Below, one piece after another: positions 1 through 6,796 of a stretch of 8,715 nucleotides of DNA; the stretch's first letter is position 1, and each line of letters begins with the position of its first letter. The position numbers and the translations under genes were made by a program. Location: the NCBI GenBank assembly GCA_003513015.1, contig DOTA01000493.1, positions 1 through 8,715 of the forward strand. The letters are read 5' to 3'. This DNA comes from Chloroflexota bacterium. GTDB lineage: Bacteria; Chloroflexota; Anaerolineae; Anaerolineales; UBA11858. The notes under the pieces were generated by a model. It was not told where the DNA came from and made no database searches. It saw nothing but the letters and a program-made list of their open reading frames with translations.

Positions 1-60
1 CGGCGGTGATTCTACAAATCTTGATCGCTCCCAAACAGAAATCAACCCGGAGGTGTACCA
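1..60. other. Upstream edge; no gene assignable
   Basis: The first 48 bases are open in more than one frame on both strands and are too short to assign. One frame (codons from base 2) stays open to a TAA at 77-79, so the tail of an upstream gene overlapping the dehydrogenase start cannot be excluded. Bases 49-53 are the Shine-Dalgarno GGAGG of the dehydrogenase gene. Confidence 0.5.
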
Positions 61-1059
61 ATGCGGGCTATGCAATTAACCAAATATCAAGAAGCTGAGA
101 AACTGCCCTTGCAGCCAGTCGAAATCCCCATTCCCCAGCCTGGAAGGGGACAGGTGCGGGTACAGGTAAAAATGTGTGGCGTTTGCCATACCGATTTGCA
201 TACGGTAGAAGGGGATATTCACCCCCCACATCTGCCCGTTATTCCGGGACATCAAATCGTAGGGGTGATCGATGCCCTCGGGGAAGGTGTGACGCTGGAA
301 CCGAGGGTGCGCGTCGGAATCCCTTGGTTGTACGCCGCTTGTGGGGAGTGCCAGTTTTGCCGCAGCGGTTTCGAGAATCTCTGTCCCCAAGTACGTTTCA
401 CGGGCTTCCATGTCAATGGCGGCTTCGCAGAGTACGTAATCGCCGAGGCCGATTATGTGTTACCACTCCCCAATACAATCTCGGATGAGCAAGCCGCACC
501 GTTGTTGTGTGCTGGCATCATTGGCTATCGCTCCTTGCACAAAGCCGATTTGCAGCCCGGCGAGCGCCTGGGATTGTTCGGTTTTGGGGCGAGTGCGCAC
601 TTGGCGTTGCAGGTGGCGCTCCATTGGGATTGTGAAGTATATGTGTTCACGCGATCCCCAAAGCACCGCCAACACGCGCTTCAACTAGGGGCCGCTTGGG
701 TCGGTGGGACTGAAGAGACCCCTCCCAAATTTCTGGATCGGGCGGTCATTTTTGCCCCCGCGGGTGGAATCGTCCCCCAAGCATTGGAAAAACTTCGCCC
801 CGCGGGTACTCTGGCAATCAATGCGATCCACATGTCTCCTATCCCTGAATTGCCTTATGCGTTGATCTACGGTGAGCGCACCTTGCGAAGCGTTGCCAAT
901 GCCACTTATCAGGATGGAGTTGAGTTTTTGCAACTCGCGGCAGAAATCCCACTTGAGGCAACCGTGCAGATATATAACTTGAATCAGGCTAACCTGGCTT
1001 TACTGGATGTGAAACACAGCCGCCTAAATGGCGAGGCCGTGCTGAAAATCTCGAATTGA
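61..1059 (+). CDS. Zinc-dependent medium-chain alcohol dehydrogenase (GroES/Rossmann)
   Basis: This 332-residue protein is a zinc-binding alcohol dehydrogenase of the MDR superfamily, a cytosolic NAD(P)-dependent enzyme oxidising alcohols or reducing aldehydes; the substrate cannot be read from sequence. Seen: catalytic-zinc ligands C42 (in GVCHTD), H64 (GHQ rather than the commoner GHE) and C150 (LLCAG). The structural-zinc set is C94, C97, C100 and C108. A glycine-rich GFGASAH turn at 174-180 opens the Rossmann domain. Length is normal for the AdhA/AdhP-like branch. The start is supported by GGAGG at 49-53, 7 nt upstream; M4 (position 70) would lie too far from it. Odd: the usual GDRV motif after the catalytic domain's first half is replaced by residues 82-85 RVRV, one residue short (see findings). 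It stands apart from the downstream cluster, which has its own promoter. Family call is secure; physiological role is unknown. Confidence 0.93.
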   Translation: MRAMQLTKYQEAEKLPLQPVEIPIPQPGRGQVRVQVKMCGVCHTDLHTVEGDIHPPHLPVIPGHQIVGVIDALGEGVTLEPRVRVGIPWLYAACGECQFCRSGFENLCPQVRFTGFHVNGGFAEYVIAEADYVLPLPNTISDEQAAPLLCAGIIGYRSLHKADLQPGERLGLFGFGASAHLALQVALHWDCEVYVFTRSPKHRQHALQLGAAWVGGTEETPPKFLDRAVIFAPAGGIVPQALEKLRPAGTLAINAIHMSPIPELPYALIYGERTLRSVANATYQDGVEFLQLAAEIPLEATVQIYNLNQANLALLDVKHSRLNGEAVLKISN

Positions 1060-1064
1060 GCTTT

Positions 1065-1089
1065 CTTTGGTATAATCTGGCTGCCAAAG
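1065..1089. repeat. 6-bp inverted repeat flanking the yebC -10 box
   Basis: CTTTGG at 1065-1070 and CCAAAG at 1084-1089 are perfect inverted copies separated by 13 nt that include TATAAT. The arrangement could be an operator for a dimeric repressor. The arms are short enough to occur by chance, and there is no T-run that would make it a terminator for the preceding gene. Confidence 0.35.
1068..1076 (+). promoter_or_regulatory. Extended -10 promoter upstream of yebC
   Basis: TGG followed by a perfect TATAAT (1071-1076) forms a TGn-extended -10 element. No good -35 hexamer lies 16-18 nt upstream, which is tolerated by extended -10 promoters. Transcription would begin near 1083, giving a leader of about 57 nt before yebC. 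It sits 9 nt after the stop codon of the dehydrogenase gene, so it would uncouple yebC-ruvC-ruvA-proC from it. A CTTTGG/CCAAAG inverted repeat flanks the hexamer. Assignment is by consensus only. Confidence 0.62.
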
Positions 1090-1139
1090 TGATGTGAAAT
1101 AAAATTACATAAAAATGTATTTCGAGGAGTTATGAGGCC

Positions 1140-1895
1140 ATGTCTGGACATTCAAAATGGTCGACCATTAAACGCAAAAAAGGAGCCGCCGATGCCAAGC
1201 GCGGTGCTGTTTTTACCCGCGTTGCCAAAGAAATTGCTTTAGCGGCCCGTGAAGGCGGGGGCGATCCTGATACCAATTTTAGTTTACGGATTGCGGTTGA
1301 TAAAGCCAAAGCCGCCAATATGCCCAAAGATAATATTGAGCGTGCGATCAAGCGCGGCACGGGCGAAGGTAAAGATGGGACTGCTTACGAAGAAATCATG
1401 TATGAAGGCTATGCCCCGCATGGTGTAGCTTTGATGATCGAAACTGTTACCGATAACCGCAACCGCGCCGTCTCCGATATTCGTCATATTCTCAGCCGCT
1501 ATGGCGGTGGTATGGGCGAAACGGGATCGGTAGCCTGGCAGTTTACCCGGGCCTCTTATTTCGAGTTTTCATCCGAAGGATTGGATGAAGATGAAATATA
1601 TATGTATGCCATTGAGGGCGGCGCCGATGATATTAGCTTTGAAGACGATAATGCCGAGATCGTTGGCCCAGTGTCTGCCTTTAAAACGGTTGGTGATCAG
1701 TTGCGTTTGGCCGGTATCAAAATTGAAGACGCCGGGCTGCGCATGGTCCCCAATCAGGAACTTGAGTTAGGGGTCGATGACGCTTTGAAGGTCATGAAAG
1801 TCATTGAGGCCCTCGAAGAACTCGATGACGTGCAAGATGTTTATTCTAATTTGCATATATCGGATGATATTCTGGCAAAGATGGAAGCTGATTAA
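1140..1895 (+). CDS. yebC: YebC/PmpR/TACO1 family protein
   Basis: A 251-residue, full-length member of the YebC/TACO1 family. Members are described both as translation factors that help ribosomes through proline-rich stretches and as DNA-binding regulators (PmpR type); sequence alone does not decide between them. Seen: the canonical N-terminus MSGHSKWSTIKRKKGAADAK, a central MPKDNIERAIKRGTGEG segment (61-77), the YEGYAPHGVALMIETVTDNRNR region (88-109), GSVAWQF (129-135) and an acidic C-terminal half. The start is fixed by the family N-terminus and by GAGGAG at 1124-1129, 10 nt upstream. It heads the cluster yebC-ruvC-ruvA and overlaps ruvC by one base. The same yebC-ruvC-ruvA order is found in E. 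coli. The promoter with TATAAT at 1071-1076 probably drives it. Expected location is cytosolic. Confidence 0.96.
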   Translation: MSGHSKWSTIKRKKGAADAKRGAVFTRVAKEIALAAREGGGDPDTNFSLRIAVDKAKAANMPKDNIERAIKRGTGEGKDGTAYEEIMYEGYAPHGVALMIETVTDNRNRAVSDIRHILSRYGGGMGETGSVAWQFTRASYFEFSSEGLDEDEIYMYAIEGGADDISFEDDNAEIVGPVSAFKTVGDQLRLAGIKIEDAGLRMVPNQELELGVDDALKVMKVIEALEELDDVQDVYSNLHISDDILAKMEAD

Positions 1896-2392
1896 TGCTG
1901 GTGATCGGAATTGATCCGGGCACAGCCATAACTGGATATGGATTGGTGCGCGAGCAGCAAAACGGCACATTGACAGTTGTGGATTATGGGGTGATCCAAA
2001 CCCCCGCGGATTTGGAAATGCCCCAACGTTTGCTTCAACTTTATCGAGAATTAAAACAGCTCACGCTTCTCCATCGCCCCGACAGCGGCGCGGTGGAGAA
2101 GTTGTTTTTTCAAAAAAATGTACGCACAGCCATCAGTGTGGGGCAAGGGCGCGGGATCGCCATCTTAGCCCTGGCGGAAGCTGGTGTTTCCATTGGTGAA
2201 TATACGCCCCTGGAGATCAAGCAAGCGATTGCCGGTTATGGTGGCGCCGATAAAGCCCAGGTGCAGTATATGGTGAAGGCTATGTTGGAATTAGATGAAA
2301 TCCCGCATCCTGATGATGCTGCCGATGCCCTGGCAGTGGCGATTTGCCATATCCATAACGCGCGTTACAAAATGTTGACAGGCCAAACGTAA
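1895..2392 (+). CDS. ruvC: Holliday junction resolvase RuvC
   Basis: This 165-residue protein is the RuvC endonuclease, which cuts four-way DNA junctions symmetrically as a dimer during recombinational repair, working with RuvAB. It has the RNase H-like fold signature IGIDPG at 4-9. The four acidic metal ligands are all present: D7, E68 (AVEKLFF), D141 and D144 (DDAADALA). The junction-contacting segment with conserved Lys (GGADKAQV, K119) is also visible. Length is close to the E. coli enzyme. The ATG overlaps the yebC stop in a TAATG arrangement, so translation is probably coupled and depends on the yebC terminating ribosome; no strong separate Shine-Dalgarno is needed or clearly seen. Nothing suggests inactivation. 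Confidence 0.97.
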   Translation: MLVIGIDPGTAITGYGLVREQQNGTLTVVDYGVIQTPADLEMPQRLLQLYRELKQLTLLHRPDSGAVEKLFFQKNVRTAISVGQGRGIAILALAEAGVSIGEYTPLEIKQAIAGYGGADKAQVQYMVKAMLELDEIPHPDDAADALAVAICHIHNARYKMLTGQT

Positions 2393-2433
2393 TAAATGGC
2401 GATATGGGTTCGTAACCTTATGGAGAAAATAGA

Positions 2434-3012
2434 ATGATTGCCAGTTTGAATGGGCGCGTTGCCGATAAAGGAACCGATTATGCAATTATTGAAGTGGGGG
2501 GCATAGGCTTACAGGTTTTTGTGCCTTCGCCGCACATCAATGAATTGCGGCTGGGCGAGAAAGTTTTTCTGCACACCCACTTGGTGGTGCGCGAAGATGC
2601 GCTTACTTTATATGGTTTCGAAACCGCTGAGGAGCGCGAATTTTTCAATATGTTGATTGGGGTCAGTGGTGTGGGACCGCGGCTGGCGTTAGCCACCCTC
2701 TCAACCCTCACTCCCGATGCCATCCGCCGGGCGGTTTTTTCAGAGCAAGCGGAAATCTTTGGCCGCGTTCCAGGTATTGGCAAAAAAGGTGCTCAAAAGA
2801 TTTTGCTCCATTTGCAAGATCGCATCAAAGATGTGGATGGTCTGGCCCCGATGGCTGCCATGGATGATACCGATACCCAGGTCCTTGAAGCTATGGTTGC
2901 TTTGGGGTACAGTGTTGTTGAAGCTCAGGCCGCTTTACAGGCCATCCCGCGCGATGCCCCGGAGGATGTAGAAAGTCGCATCCGGTTGGCCTTGCGATAT
3001 TTTTCCGTTTAG
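2434..3012 (+). CDS. ruvA: Holliday junction DNA helicase subunit RuvA
   Basis: RuvA, 192 residues, binds the Holliday junction as a tetramer and loads the RuvB motor for branch migration. Domain I is an OB-fold beginning MIASLNGRV, with the conserved VREDALTLYGF segment (51-61) that carries the acidic pin (E54, D55) separating strands at the crossover. Domain II holds two helix-hairpin-helix motifs, GVSGVGPRLA (76-85) and VPGIGKKGAQKI (112-123). A flexible linker (about 133-147) leads to domain III (about 148-192), the RuvB-contacting three-helix bundle, with LEAMVALGYS and the DVESRIRLALRYF end. GGAG at 2422-2425 lies 8 nt before the ATG. The gap from ruvC is 41 nt. ruvB does not follow, so the motor subunit must be encoded elsewhere. 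Confidence 0.97.
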   Translation: MIASLNGRVADKGTDYAIIEVGGIGLQVFVPSPHINELRLGEKVFLHTHLVVREDALTLYGFETAEEREFFNMLIGVSGVGPRLALATLSTLTPDAIRRAVFSEQAEIFGRVPGIGKKGAQKILLHLQDRIKDVDGLAPMAAMDDTDTQVLEAMVALGYSVVEAQAALQAIPRDAPEDVESRIRLALRYFSV

Positions 3013-3020
3013 AGGTACGC

Positions 3021-3872
3021 ATGTTTGAGCATTGTAAAATCACATTTATTGGTTCCGGAGCGATGGCGGAGGCCATGATTTCGGGAATGATCCGTAATCA
3101 GCTTGCCCAACCTGAGGCATTGTGGGCTGCTGACCCGCGCATCGATCGTTTGGTGGAACTACAGCAGCGCTACGGCATTCAATATGCCACCACCAATGTA
3201 GAAGCAGTTTCGTTAGCCGATGTGGTAGTGTTATCGGTCAAGCCCCAGGTGTTGCAGCGCGTCCTCAATGATCTAAAATCGCATTTGGAACCCGAAGCAT
3301 TGGTACTTTCAATTGTGGCTGGCGCGCCTATCCAGAAAATATCCGAAGGTCTGAACCATAAACTTGTGGTGCGTTCGATGCCCAATACACCCGCGCAGAT
3401 TGGGCAGGGCATAACCGTGTGGACGGCAGCAAAGGCTGTCTCCACGGATCGCTTGGAGATGGCCAGGCAAATTTTAGGAGCCTTGGGCGAAGAAATTTTC
3501 CTCGAGGATGAGTATTACCTTGATATGGCAACAGCCCTCTCGGGTTCCGGCCCGGCTTATGTTTTTCTGTTCATGGAAGCCATGGTCGATGCCGGGGTCC
3601 ATCTGGGGTTCGAGCGACATATCGCCGAAAAATTGGTAGCACAAACTGTACGCGGCTCAGTCGATTATTTCACCAAACGCGATGATCCCGTGCATCTGGC
3701 CCGCTTGCGTAATCAGGTTACCTCTCCAGGTGGAACCTCGGCCGCGGCCTTGTATTACCTCGAAAAAGCCGGATTCCGCACTGCCATTTCGCGCGCAGTT
3801 TGGGCGGCTTACGAACGTTCGCGCGAGCTCGGTTCCAACGCCAAAACACATGCGCCGGAATCAGATGCCTAA
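3021..3872 (+). CDS. proC: Pyrroline-5-carboxylate reductase
   Basis: ProC, 283 residues, reduces 1-pyrroline-5-carboxylate to L-proline with NAD(P)H, the final step of proline synthesis in the cytosol. Seen: the N-terminal dinucleotide fold ITFIGSGAMAEAM (7-19), the SVKPQ turn (72-76), VRSMPNTPAQIGQG (117-130), and the C-terminal dimerisation domain with ALSGSGPAYVFLFMEA (172-187). The family signature LRNQVTSPGGTSAAAL runs from 229 to 244; the Thr-Ser pair in PGGTS is a mild variant of the common PGGTT. The Shine-Dalgarno AGAGG (3011-3015) overlaps the ruvA stop and lies 5 nt before the ATG, with only 8 nt between genes, so it is almost certainly cotranscribed with the ruv genes. A metabolic link to recombination is not obvious; the grouping may only reflect shared housekeeping expression. 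The C-terminal dozen residues are hydrophilic and probably disordered. Confidence 0.95.
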   Translation: MFEHCKITFIGSGAMAEAMISGMIRNQLAQPEALWAADPRIDRLVELQQRYGIQYATTNVEAVSLADVVVLSVKPQVLQRVLNDLKSHLEPEALVLSIVAGAPIQKISEGLNHKLVVRSMPNTPAQIGQGITVWTAAKAVSTDRLEMARQILGALGEEIFLEDEYYLDMATALSGSGPAYVFLFMEAMVDAGVHLGFERHIAEKLVAQTVRGSVDYFTKRDDPVHLARLRNQVTSPGGTSAAALYYLEKAGFRTAISRAVWAAYERSRELGSNAKTHAPESDA

Positions 3873-3990
3873 TCCAAAAATCAGAGCAACTTCCCCGGAA
3901 TTCGTGAATAACTGGACAATCTTTACGCTTTCAGGTATCATTTCAGCGCTTGCACTCCAGTGGGGTGTGAGAGCAATTTCCCACGATTAA
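3865..3990 (+). CDS. Possible 41-residue small protein with one hydrophobic segment
   Basis: I do not recognise this reading frame and call it only tentatively. It would start at ATG 3865, overlapping the end of proC by 8 nt in the +1 frame, and stop at 3988-3990, 9 nt before the M42 peptidase start. Residues about 18-35 (TIFTLSGIISALALQWGV) are hydrophobic enough to form one membrane-spanning helix, with a short polar N-terminus and an RAISHD tail. A weak GGAA (3857-3860) lies 4 nt upstream, and coupling to proC translation is possible. Against it: the same stretch contains a good promoter match (3913-3941), the frame is short, and no homologue is known to me. It may simply be noncoding. Confidence 0.28.
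   Translation: MPNPKIRATSPEFVNNWTIFTLSGIISALALQWGVRAISHD
3913..3941 (+). promoter_or_regulatory. Sigma70-type promoter upstream of the M42 peptidase gene
   Basis: TGGACA at 3913-3918 matches the -35 consensus at five of six positions. TATCAT at 3936-3941 matches the -10 consensus at five of six positions. The spacer is exactly 17 nt. Transcription would start near 3948, leaving a leader of about 52 nt before the ATG at 4000. This would allow the peptidase, and perhaps the atp genes after it, to be expressed independently of the ruv-proC cluster. Prediction is by consensus only. Confidence 0.55.
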
Positions 3991-3999
3991 GAGCACTCA

Positions 4000-5070
4000 A
4001 TGGATTTTACTTCCCAATTACTCAAGGAACTCACGGAAGCAAATGGCATTCCGGGCTATGAAGGCCCCATCCGGGAGATTGTGCGAAAGTACCTGAAACC
4101 GTTTGGGGCACTTTCTCAAGACAAGATCGGGAGTGTTATTTGCCAGAAAAATGGCACCGCTGAAGCCCCCCGCGTGATGCTTGCCGGACACATGGATGAA
4201 ATCGGGTTCATGGTCAAACACATCACAAAGGAGGGCTTTATTAAATTTCTGCCGCTAGGCGGTTGGTTTGATCAGGTGCTTTTAGGCCAACGCGTGCTGA
4301 TCCAAACCCGCCAGGGTGAAGTGATCGGCGTGATTGGTGCCAAACCCCCGCATATGCTGTCGGCCGCCGATCGTAGCAAAGTGGTCGAAAAGAACGATAT
4401 GTATATTGATATCGGCGCTACCAGCCAAGAAGAAGTGGAAGCCACCGGGATTCGCGTGGGTGATCCGATTGTGCCGCGGGCAGATTTTACCCTTTTAGCC
4501 AACGGAAAAACCTATCTCTCGAAAGCCTTTGATGATCGCGTCGGCGTAGCGTTGATCGTTTCCGCCCTACAGGAATTGCAAACCCGGGAGCACCCCAACC
4601 AGATATTTGGGGTGGCTACTGTCCAGGAGGAGATCGGCGTCCGAGGGGCAACCACCAGCGTTCACGCCGTTGACCCGGATGTTGCTATCGTTTTGGAAGT
4701 TGATATCGCTGGCGATGTGCCCGGCATCAAACCCGAAGAATCATCTGTTAAACTAGGCGGCGGCCCGACAGTTTTGGTTTATGATGCTCGCATGGTGCCG
4801 AATTTAGCCCTACGCGATTATGTTGTTGATACCGCTGCCGATTTAGGAATAACCGTACAACTCTCGTATGTTACCGGCGGTGCTACCGATGGCGCAGCCA
4901 TTCACCTTCACAAGACAGGCGTGCCTACTGTGGTTTTGGGTGTGCCTTCTCGTCATATTCACTCACATAGTTCTATGATCCATCGCGACGATTACGATCA
5001 GGCTGTAAAATTATTAGTAGCTTTACTGACTCGCCTGGACCTCGACATCGTTGCCGGTTTTACTGAATAA
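4000..5070 (+). CDS. M42-family metallo-aminopeptidase (TET/glucanase M-like)
   Basis: A 356-residue cytosolic M42 peptidase. Characterised relatives are dinuclear-metal aminopeptidases that assemble into large tetrahedral 12-mers and trim short peptides; some members were first labelled endoglucanase M or FrvX. Expected ligands are visible in order: H64 and D66 (LAGHMDEIGF), bridging D178 (KAFDDRVG), E210/E211 (VQEEIGVRG, general base plus ligand), D235 (LEVDIAGD) and a C-terminal His in HIHSHSS (319-325). The middle insert (about 75-165), including GAKPPHMLS, is the dimerisation domain typical of the family. Only a weak AAGAG (3989-3993) lies 6 nt before the ATG, but the N-terminus LLKELTEANGIPGYEG matches the family. 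The gene sits 43 nt before atpA and may be cotranscribed with it. Exact peptide specificity cannot be read. Confidence 0.93.
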   Translation: MDFTSQLLKELTEANGIPGYEGPIREIVRKYLKPFGALSQDKIGSVICQKNGTAEAPRVMLAGHMDEIGFMVKHITKEGFIKFLPLGGWFDQVLLGQRVLIQTRQGEVIGVIGAKPPHMLSAADRSKVVEKNDMYIDIGATSQEEVEATGIRVGDPIVPRADFTLLANGKTYLSKAFDDRVGVALIVSALQELQTREHPNQIFGVATVQEEIGVRGATTSVHAVDPDVAIVLEVDIAGDVPGIKPEESSVKLGGGPTVLVYDARMVPNLALRDYVVDTAADLGITVQLSYVTGGATDGAAIHLHKTGVPTVVLGVPSRHIHSHSSMIHRDDYDQAVKLLVALLTRLDLDIVAGFTE

Positions 5071-5113
5071 CTGAAATTATCGATCATCAAAAATTTTTAC
5101 GCCCGGAGGCAAA

Positions 5114-6775
5114 ATGTCTGATCTGATTAAGCAAATAACCGCAGACCTTCAGCAACAGATTGATACCTTCCAGCCAGAACTGGATATTCAAGATGTTGGC
5201 ACCGTTTTAGAGGCTGGCGATGGCATCGCCCGTGCCGATGGTCTCTCAGATGTGCGCTCACAAGAGTTGGTGCAATTTGAGAATGGTGTTATGGGGATCG
5301 CCTTCAACCTCGAGCAAAAGAGTGTTGGTATCATCATCATGGGTGAATATTCTGGCATCCGCGAAGGCATGAGTGTGCGTTCTACCGGACGGATCGCCTC
5401 CGTACCTGTTGGGGATGGCATGGTCGGCCGAGTGGTCAATGCCCTGGGACAACCCGTTGATGGCAAAGGCCCCATCAAAGTGGGTGGTTACCGCCCGATT
5501 GAACGAATTGCTCCGGGTGTGGTTCAACGTCAAGATGTTGATACCCCTGTTCAGACGGGTGTTAAAGCCATCGATGCCATGATTCCGATCGGCCGCGGTC
5601 AACGCGAGTTGATCATTGGTGACCGTCAGACTGGTAAAACTGCAATCGCTATCGATGCCATCATCAATCAAAAAGGTAAGGGCCTTATCTGTATTTATGT
5701 GGCGATTGGCCAGAAAAAAGCCGCTATCGCTCGCACAGTTGCGACCCTGGAACGCTTTGGCGCGATGGAACATACCATTGTGGTAACTGCCAATGCCGAC
5801 GAACCCGCGGCTTTGCAATATATTGCACCCTATGCCGGTTGTGCCATTGGTGAAGAGTTCATGGAAACCGGGCGGGATGCTTTAGTAGTCTATGATGACC
5901 TCTCCAAGCATGCCTGGGCCTATCGGCAGGTTTCACTTTTGCTGCGCCGCCCCCCCGGACGTGAGGCCTATCCCGGCGACTTGTTTTATTTGCACTCCCG
6001 CTTGTTGGAACGCGCGGCTCGTCTTGCTAAACAATATGTAATTGTTCCCAATGATTTTGCCGCTGAGTTGGCACAACTCTCAGATGCCGTTGATGGCAAA
6101 GTTTATGGCGGCCCTGTTGCCACACACGATGCTGAAACTGCTCTAAAAGCTCTGGAAAATAGTGCCAATCATAAAATTGTGCAGGTTGAAAGGACAGGGG
6201 GTTCGTTGACAGCTTTGCCGATCATCGAAACCTTATTGGGCGATGTTTCTGCTTACGTGCCTACGAACGTGATTTCGATCACGGATGGACAAATTTATCT
6301 TGAGAACAACCTGTTCTACGCTGGTATCCGTCCGGCGATCAATGTGGGTCTGTCAGTCTCCCGTGTAGGTGGCGATGCTCAAACCAAAGCAATGAAGCAG
6401 ATTGCCGGTCGCTTGCGACTGGATATGGCCGCCTTCCGCGAGTTGGCTGCGTTTGCTCAGTTCGGCTCTGACTTGGATAAGGCTACCCAAGCGCGCTTGA
6501 ACCGCGGTCAACGTCTCCAAGAAATCCTCAAACAGCCGCAATATGAACCGGTTTCCCTCGAAAATCAGGTGATCGCGATTTTCGCCGGAACCACCGGATA
6601 TGCCGATCAGGTTGCTCTAGAGCGCATGAAGGAATGGGAAGCTTCTTTAGTTCGTTATATGGCATCCTCTCATCCTGAAATCGGAAAAGTGATTGTGGAT
6701 GAAAAGCGGATCAGTGATGACCTGCGCGCCAAAATGGTCGCAGCATTGGATACTTTCAAGTCAACCTGGCATTAA
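5114..6775 (+). CDS. atpA: F-type ATP synthase subunit alpha, with internal insertion
   Basis: Alpha subunit of the F1 head (553 residues), forming the non-catalytic nucleotide sites and contributing the arginine finger to the beta sites. Seen: beta-barrel domain (about 25-95), Walker A GDRQTGKT (169-176, K175), [17 protein letters not shown] (256-272), [15 protein letters not shown] (275-289), [12 protein letters not shown] (362-373) and LSVSRVGG (413-420) with the arginine finger R417. It is about 40 residues longer than the E. coli protein. The excess lies between RAARL (300-304) and GGSLT (362), where E. coli has about 16 residues and many bacteria fewer than 10. The inserted part is in frame, in ordinary codon use, and contains VIVPNDF and [19 protein letters not shown]. 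Shine-Dalgarno GGAGG (5105-5109) is 4 nt from the ATG. atpG follows after 21 nt. No delta-subunit gene lies upstream. Confidence 0.97.
   Translation: MSDLIKQITADLQQQIDTFQPELDIQDVGTVLEAGDGIARADGLSDVRSQELVQFENGVMGIAFNLEQKSVGIIIMGEYSGIREGMSVRSTGRIASVPVGDGMVGRVVNALGQPVDGKGPIKVGGYRPIERIAPGVVQRQDVDTPVQTGVKAIDAMIPIGRGQRELIIGDRQTGKTAIAIDAIINQKGKGLICIYVAIGQKKAAIARTVATLERFGAMEHTIVVTANADEPAALQYIAPYAGCAIGEEFMETGRDALVVYDDLSKHAWAYRQVSLLLRRPPGREAYPGDLFYLHSRLLERAARLAKQYVIVPNDFAAELAQLSDAVDGKVYGGPVATHDAETALKALENSANHKIVQVERTGGSLTALPIIETLLGDVSAYVPTNVISITDGQIYLENNLFYAGIRPAINVGLSVSRVGGDAQTKAMKQIAGRLRLDMAAFRELAAFAQFGSDLDKATQARLNRGQRLQEILKQPQYEPVSLENQVIAIFAGTTGYADQVALERMKEWEASLVRYMASSHPEIGKVIVDEKRISDDLRAKMVAALDTFKSTWH
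6026..6196 (+). other. Insertion segment within atpA (residues ~305-361)
   Basis: This subregion of atpA encodes residues 305-361, a stretch of 57 residues between two strongly conserved blocks that are normally joined by roughly 6-16. The reading frame is intact and the flanking blocks are textbook. The segment has mixed polar and hydrophobic content with no obvious repeats, cysteines or membrane character. From memory, comparable long inserts occur in AtpA of some other phyla, so it is probably a lineage trait rather than a recent event. Its boundaries are approximate. Confidence 0.8.
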
Positions 6776-6796
6776 TCTGAGCCCGAAAGGGATTCT

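Noticed and set aside
1060..1092. Terminator after the alcohol dehydrogenase gene
   Set aside because: The CTTTGG/CCAAAG pair has a 13-nt loop, short arms and no following U-tract; the perfect TATAAT inside it fits a promoter better.
1132..1242. Upstream out-of-frame ATG before yebC, 36-codon frame
   Set aside because: The GAGGAG ribosome site is only 2 nt from this ATG but 10 nt from the yebC ATG, and the frame simply runs into yebC in another phase.
2399..2425. Small hairpin GGTT-CGT-AACC between ruvC and ruvA
   Set aside because: A four-base stem in a 41 nt gap with no T-run; too weak for a terminator or regulatory call.
3682..3990. 102-codon frame overlapping the 3' half of proC
   Set aside because: The part before 3865 is just the +1 shadow of conserved ProC sequence. 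Only the last 41 codons have any independent case, listed separately.
5051..5100. Possible promoter and AAAAATTTTT palindrome just before atpA
   Set aside because: The best -35/-10 pair (TTTACT, GATCAT) matches only four of six at each hexamer, and the A/T palindrome is short and low in complexity.
5258..5818. 186-codon open frame antisense to atpA
   Set aside because: It lies entirely opposite strongly conserved atpA coding sequence, has low-complexity composition rich in Asn, Asp and His, and shows no recognisable domain. Codon bias of the sense strand explains it.
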